A stretch of 64,000 nucleotides of DNA from Gammaproteobacteria bacterium DTU037 (GTDB lineage Bacteria; Pseudomonadota; Gammaproteobacteria; Pseudomonadales; Pseudomonadaceae): positions 1-64,000 of the forward strand of contig LFRZ01000019.1 in assembly GCA_001513025.1 (NCBI GenBank), given 5' to 3'. This document shows positions 60,909-64,000 of this stretch, piece by piece. The stretch's first letter is position 1. Each line of letters starts with the position of its first letter. Both the position numbers and the translations under genes were made by a program. The notes below the pieces were generated by a model. The model had not been told where the DNA came from. It did no database searches and worked only from the letters and a program-made list of their open reading frames with translations.

Positions 60909-61742
60909 ATGCTCTTGCGTTTTACCAAAATGCATGGCGTGGGCAATGATTTAATGGTGCTGGATTTAATCAGTCAGCACGCGTATATCCAGCCGCAGCA
61001 TGTCCGCGCGTGGAGTGATCGGCGTACGGGTGTGGGTTTTCGGCGTTTGGCGTTGATTGAGGTGCCACAGCATCCCGATGTTGACTTTAGTTGCCGCATG
61101 TTTGATCAGGACGGTGCCGAGGTTGATTGGTTGGCCAGTGATCTATGCTGTGTGGCGCGCTTGGTTGCCGATAAACGCCTGATCTCTAAAGCGCAGATGC
61201 GCGTTGAGCTGCGCCATGCGGTGATTGACGTGCAGGTGCATACGGATGGTTCGGTGTCTGTGCCGCTGGAGCGGCCGGATACTTTGACCGATCCTATTGC
61301 CTTGCCGCGTGGCTTTATTGAGCAGCAAGGGCAATCTTCTTGGCTATTGGCTAATGGGTTTAGTATGTTGTCGAGCCATGGGTTGCATGCGGTGCTGCAG
61401 GTGTCTGATCTGAGCCAAGTGCCGATGGCCGCGTTAGCTGACTATCTCGAACGGCATACGTGTTTACCGCGCGGCACTACTGTTAGCGCGGTGCAGGTGC
61501 AAGACAGTCATAATCTGAGTGTGCTGATTTGGCAGCTGGGGGTGGGTGCTGTTGATAGTTTTCATCCGGCTTTATGTGCTATTGCTGTATCGGCAATGGC
61601 GCAAGGCTGGGTCAATCAACAGGTGCATATTGCATTTACCGATGGCAAAACCAGGGCCTGGTTGCAGTGCTTAGACACTGAGCGCTATCTACAGTTTACC
61701 GGCTCGGCAACTCGTATTTATGAAGGGCAGGTTCGTTTATGA
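60909..61742 (+). CDS. dapF: DapF-family protein at the dapF locus, catalytic cysteines lost (probable pseudoenzyme)
   Basis: A 277-residue protein with clear DapF ancestry: MLLRFTKMHGVGNDLMVLDL, DRRTGVGF and C-terminal [14 protein letters not shown] match diaminopimelate epimerase. The catalytic motifs are gone: EVEQCGNGARC became EVDWLASDLCC (Cys to Leu75), and ERGVGETQACGTGAC became QLGVGAVDSFHPALC (Cys to Phe218). The substrate loop GNPHG became LSSHG, and FDQLL became FRRLA. The frame is unbroken and overlaps DUF484 by 4 nt. It cannot epimerise by the known two-cysteine mechanism. A functional dapF presumably exists elsewhere. Confidence 0.9.
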   Translation: MLLRFTKMHGVGNDLMVLDLISQHAYIQPQHVRAWSDRRTGVGFRRLALIEVPQHPDVDFSCRMFDQDGAEVDWLASDLCCVARLVADKRLISKAQMRVELRHAVIDVQVHTDGSVSVPLERPDTLTDPIALPRGFIEQQGQSSWLLANGFSMLSSHGLHAVLQVSDLSQVPMAALADYLERHTCLPRGTTVSAVQVQDSHNLSVLIWQLGVGAVDSFHPALCAIAVSAMAQGWVNQQVHIAFTDGKTRAWLQCLDTERYLQFTGSATRIYEGQVRL

Positions 61743-62437
61743 GCAAGAAGCAGCAGGTAAAGCCGGCCGTGGCTGAAGAGCAAGTGGTGGCTTATTTAAG
61801 CGCGCATCCTGAGTTTTTTGTGACTCAGGATGCGTTGCTGGCGCAGTTGCGTATTCCGCATCAGCGCGGTGATTCAATTTCTTTGGTGGAGCGGCAGATA
61901 GCGCTCTTGCGTGAACGCAACAGCGATCTGAGCAAGCGCTTAACCCATTTGCTGGATATGGCGCGCGATAATGGCCGTCTATTTGATAAAACCAAGCGTC
62001 TTGTTTTAGAAATGCTGGATGCGCAGACCCTCGATGAGTTGGTTGGGGTGGTAGATGACAGCTTACGTCATTCGTTTGGCGTACCTTTTGTCGGCTTGAC
62101 CCTGTTTAGTGAGCAGTCAGTGGGTGCTGGCCGCAGTCAAACCTTAAAATCTGCACAGCAGAATATTGCCGGTGTGCTGGGCGGTGCTAAAGCGCTGTGT
62201 GGCGTCTTGCGTCCTAAAGAACTGGTGTTCTTATTTGGTCAAGAACAGGCGGAGCAGATCAAGTCGGCAGCGGTGGTAGTGCTTGAACACCAAGGCCTGC
62301 AAGGTGTGCTGGCGGTGGGCAGTAGTGATCCTCAGCACTACAGTCACTCGGTTGATACCTTATTCTTAAGTTATCTCGCCGATGTTCTGGCGCGTTTATT
62401 ACCGGCCATGTTGGCAGCATTACGTGCGGTGAAATAA
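61739..62437 (+). CDS. DUF484 family protein
   Basis: A 232-residue DUF484 protein, a GAF-like fold with N-terminal helices: [49 protein letters not shown], then a GAF-type region with [34 protein letters not shown]. No established function. Its ATG overlaps the dapF stop, and xerC follows; this dapF-DUF484-xerC-HAD order is widely conserved in gammaproteobacteria. Confidence 0.9.
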   Translation: MSKKQQVKPAVAEEQVVAYLSAHPEFFVTQDALLAQLRIPHQRGDSISLVERQIALLRERNSDLSKRLTHLLDMARDNGRLFDKTKRLVLEMLDAQTLDELVGVVDDSLRHSFGVPFVGLTLFSEQSVGAGRSQTLKSAQQNIAGVLGGAKALCGVLRPKELVFLFGQEQAEQIKSAAVVVLEHQGLQGVLAVGSSDPQHYSHSVDTLFLSYLADVLARLLPAMLAALRAVK

Positions 62438-62460
62438 ATGCTTATTGTGTGGGGTGCAGC

Positions 62461-63354
62461 ATGCAGCTTCAGCTAGCGGCTTACATTGAGTATTTGCAGT
62501 CTGAGCGCCAAGTCTCTGCGCATACTTTAAGTGCTTATCACAGTGACTTGGCTAAAGTGTTGGATTTCACCCAGCAACAGCATGTCGATACTTGGGGTGA
62601 GTTGCAGGTTGCGCATGTGCGGCAGCTGGTGGCTCAGCTGCATAAAGGCGGTTTGTCTGGGCGCAGCATTGCGCGCTTATTGTCTGCAGTACGTGGTTTA
62701 TATGCCTACTTAGTGCGCGAAGGGCTATGTCAGCACGATCCTGCCGCAGGGATTAGGCCGCCAAAAGGGCCTCGTAAACTACCTAAAGTCCTCGATGTCG
62801 ATCGCGCCCAGCAGTTGCTGGACAGTCCGGTCGCTGATGATTTTTCTGCCTGCCGTGACCATGCTATTTTAGAGTTGTTGTACTCCTCGGGTTTGCGCCT
62901 GTCGGAGTTGGTCGGCTTAAATCGTGCTGATATCGATTTAGCACAAGGCTTGGTCTTAGTGCTGGGTAAAGGTAATAAACAGCGCTTGCTCCCCGTCGGC
63001 AGTAAAGCGATTGCCGCTGTGCAGCACTGGCTGACTGTACGTGATCAGGTTCAATCCCATGATCAAGCTTTATTTATTGGCGTGCGTGGGCGACGTATGA
63101 GTCCGCAATTGGTGCGTGAGCGAGTGCGTCAAGCGGGCGCGCGTGAGCTGGGTCAGCATCTGCATCCGCATATGTTAAGGCATTCTTTTGCCAGTCATAT
63201 CCTTGAGTCATCCCATGATTTACGTGCTGTGCAAGAATTACTGGGGCATACGGATATCAGTACTACACAAATTTATACGCACCTTGATTTTCAGCATTTA
63301 GCCCAAGTTTATGATCAAGCTCACCCACGCGCGAGGCGTAAACCAACAGAATGA
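62461..63354 (+). CDS. xerC: Site-specific tyrosine recombinase XerC
   Basis: A 297-residue recombinase that, with XerD, resolves chromosome dimers at dif. The SAM-like N-terminal domain has [17 protein letters not shown]; catalytic residues are in [19 protein letters not shown] (Arg), GKGNKQR (Lys), [12 protein letters not shown] (His, Arg), [17 protein letters not shown] (His, Tyr). The ATG four codons into the track ORF is chosen. The stop overlaps the HAD start by ATGA. This is the housekeeping enzyme, not an integron or phage integrase. Confidence 0.94.
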   Translation: MQLQLAAYIEYLQSERQVSAHTLSAYHSDLAKVLDFTQQQHVDTWGELQVAHVRQLVAQLHKGGLSGRSIARLLSAVRGLYAYLVREGLCQHDPAAGIRPPKGPRKLPKVLDVDRAQQLLDSPVADDFSACRDHAILELLYSSGLRLSELVGLNRADIDLAQGLVLVLGKGNKQRLLPVGSKAIAAVQHWLTVRDQVQSHDQALFIGVRGRRMSPQLVRERVRQAGARELGQHLHPHMLRHSFASHILESSHDLRAVQELLGHTDISTTQIYTHLDFQHLAQVYDQAHPRARRKPTE

Positions 63355-64000
63355 GTATTGGCTTAATTACCTTTGATTTAGACGACACCCTATGGTCGGT
63401 TAAACCTGTGATCATCGCTGCGGACGATGCGTTACGTGCTTGGCTGTTAGCTCATGCCGCGCGCTTAGAGGCGCTGACGCCGGAGCGTTTGCAACAGTTA
63501 CGTGGCGAAGTGGTAGAGCAGCAGCCTGAGCTGGATCGACGTGTCAGCGAGCTGCGTTATCAAGTGTTGTTACGCGCTTTATTGCAATCAGGTTATGCGC
63601 GGCGTGAGGCGCAAGAGATTGCTGAGCACGCCTTCCAGGTGTTTCTCGCGGCGCGGCAAAACGTTGAATTGTTTGCTGATGTTTTACCTACTTTAGAGTA
63701 TTTGCGCAGTCGCTATATGCTGGGTGCCTTGAGCAATGGTAATGCCGATATACGTCGTGTTGGTTTGGGCGAGTATTTTTCTTTTGCGCTGAATGCCGAC
63801 ATGCTCGGCGTGGCTAAACCTGAGCCGCAAGTGTTTTTAGCTGCTTTAGCGCGTGCGCAAGTTGAGCCGACGCGCAGTATTCATATTGGTGATCATCCAC
63901 AGGATGATATTTTTGGCGCACAGCAAGTGGGTATGCGTACTATTTGGTTTAATCCGGATCATAAGGATTGGAGTGGTGAGCATGAGCCTGATGCGCAGAT
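63351..64000 (+). CDS. HAD-superfamily hydrolase (3' partial)
   Basis: An open frame absent from the ORF track because it runs off the window end. About 216 residues are visible: [15 protein letters not shown] gives the nucleophile Asp9/Asp11, [10 protein letters not shown] the second motif, [11 protein letters not shown] the lysine, and [22 protein letters not shown] the fourth. It resembles YigB-type phosphatases, which follow xerC in E. coli and can act on FMN. It overlaps xerC by 4 nt. Confidence 0.92.
   Translation, partial: MSIGLITFDLDDTLWSVKPVIIAADDALRAWLLAHAARLEALTPERLQQLRGEVVEQQPELDRRVSELRYQVLLRALLQSGYARREAQEIAEHAFQVFLAARQNVELFADVLPTLEYLRSRYMLGALSNGNADIRRVGLGEYFSFALNADMLGVAKPEPQVFLAALARAQVEPTRSIHIGDHPQDDIFGAQQVGMRTIWFNPDHKDWSGEHEPDAQ

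Noticed and set aside
62461-63354. Tyrosine recombinase as sign of a mobile island
   Set aside because: It is the housekeeping XerC by position (dapF-DUF484-xerC-HAD) and motifs; no attachment site or cargo is present.

Overview
The window is chromosomal DNA from a gammaproteobacterium of the family Pseudomonadaceae. Several blocks keep the gene order known from Pseudomonas aeruginosa: glnA-thiI-typA; argH/algR-hemC-hemD-hemX-hemY-dsbB; cyaA/rnk/cyaY/lptM-lysA-dapF-DUF484-xerC-HAD; fdnGHI-fdhE-selA-selB-tRNA-Sec; and the Zur-type zinc cluster (PA4063-PA4066 type). Base composition looks much more balanced than in P. aeruginosa, which suggests a lower-GC lineage; the species cannot be named from this window. 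I see no rRNA, insertion sequence, prophage or CRISPR array.

Layout. 1-4.5 kb: the 3' end of a very large BapA/LapF-like type I-secreted adhesin, with a terminator. 4.6-12 kb: a DUF805 membrane protein, then on the minus strand leuS-lptE-holA and rsmA-apaG-apaH-glpE. 12.2-22.3 kb: a DsrE-like/lipoyl-carrier gene pair lying tail to tail with a selenocysteine island. The island holds tRNA-Sec, selB, selA, fdhE and a membrane formate dehydrogenase whose alpha subunit reads through an in-frame UGA followed by a SECIS-like hairpin. 22.7-28.5 kb: a YdcF-like protein, metY, a universal stress protein, a DUF4136 lipoprotein, cmoM and two DUF4124 proteins. 29-34 kb: glnA, thiI, typA. 34-40.4 kb: a PhoX phosphatase behind a repeated Pho box, a TRIC/glycine-transporter gene behind a tandem glycine riboswitch, and a four-gene zinc operon behind a perfect Zur palindrome. 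40.5-46.8 kb: gdhA, a DksA-like zinc-finger gene, a Lon-family protease and aspA, with two perfect DnaA boxes upstream of aspA. 46.8-55.4 kb: dsbB, the heme genes, algR, a 69-codon remnant of its sensor kinase algZ, a FimT-like pseudopilin, trxC and argH. 55.4-64 kb: two small uncharacterised genes, a short class I adenylate cyclase, rnk, cyaY, and the lptM-lysA-dapF-DUF484-xerC-HAD operon, the last gene cut by the window edge.

Most of the window is housekeeping. The observations most worth follow-up are: (1) the dapF-position protein keeps an intact frame and fold signatures but has lost both catalytic cysteines and most substrate-contact residues; (2) a DsrE-like protein is translationally coupled to a GcvH-like lipoyl carrier beside the Sec island; (3) algZ is reduced to a fragment, leaving AlgR without its cognate kinase here; (4) the aspA upstream region has two DnaA boxes, one in a hairpin loop. 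Several regulatory sites (Pho box, Zur box, glycine riboswitch, SECIS) are readable directly and assign conditions to their genes.
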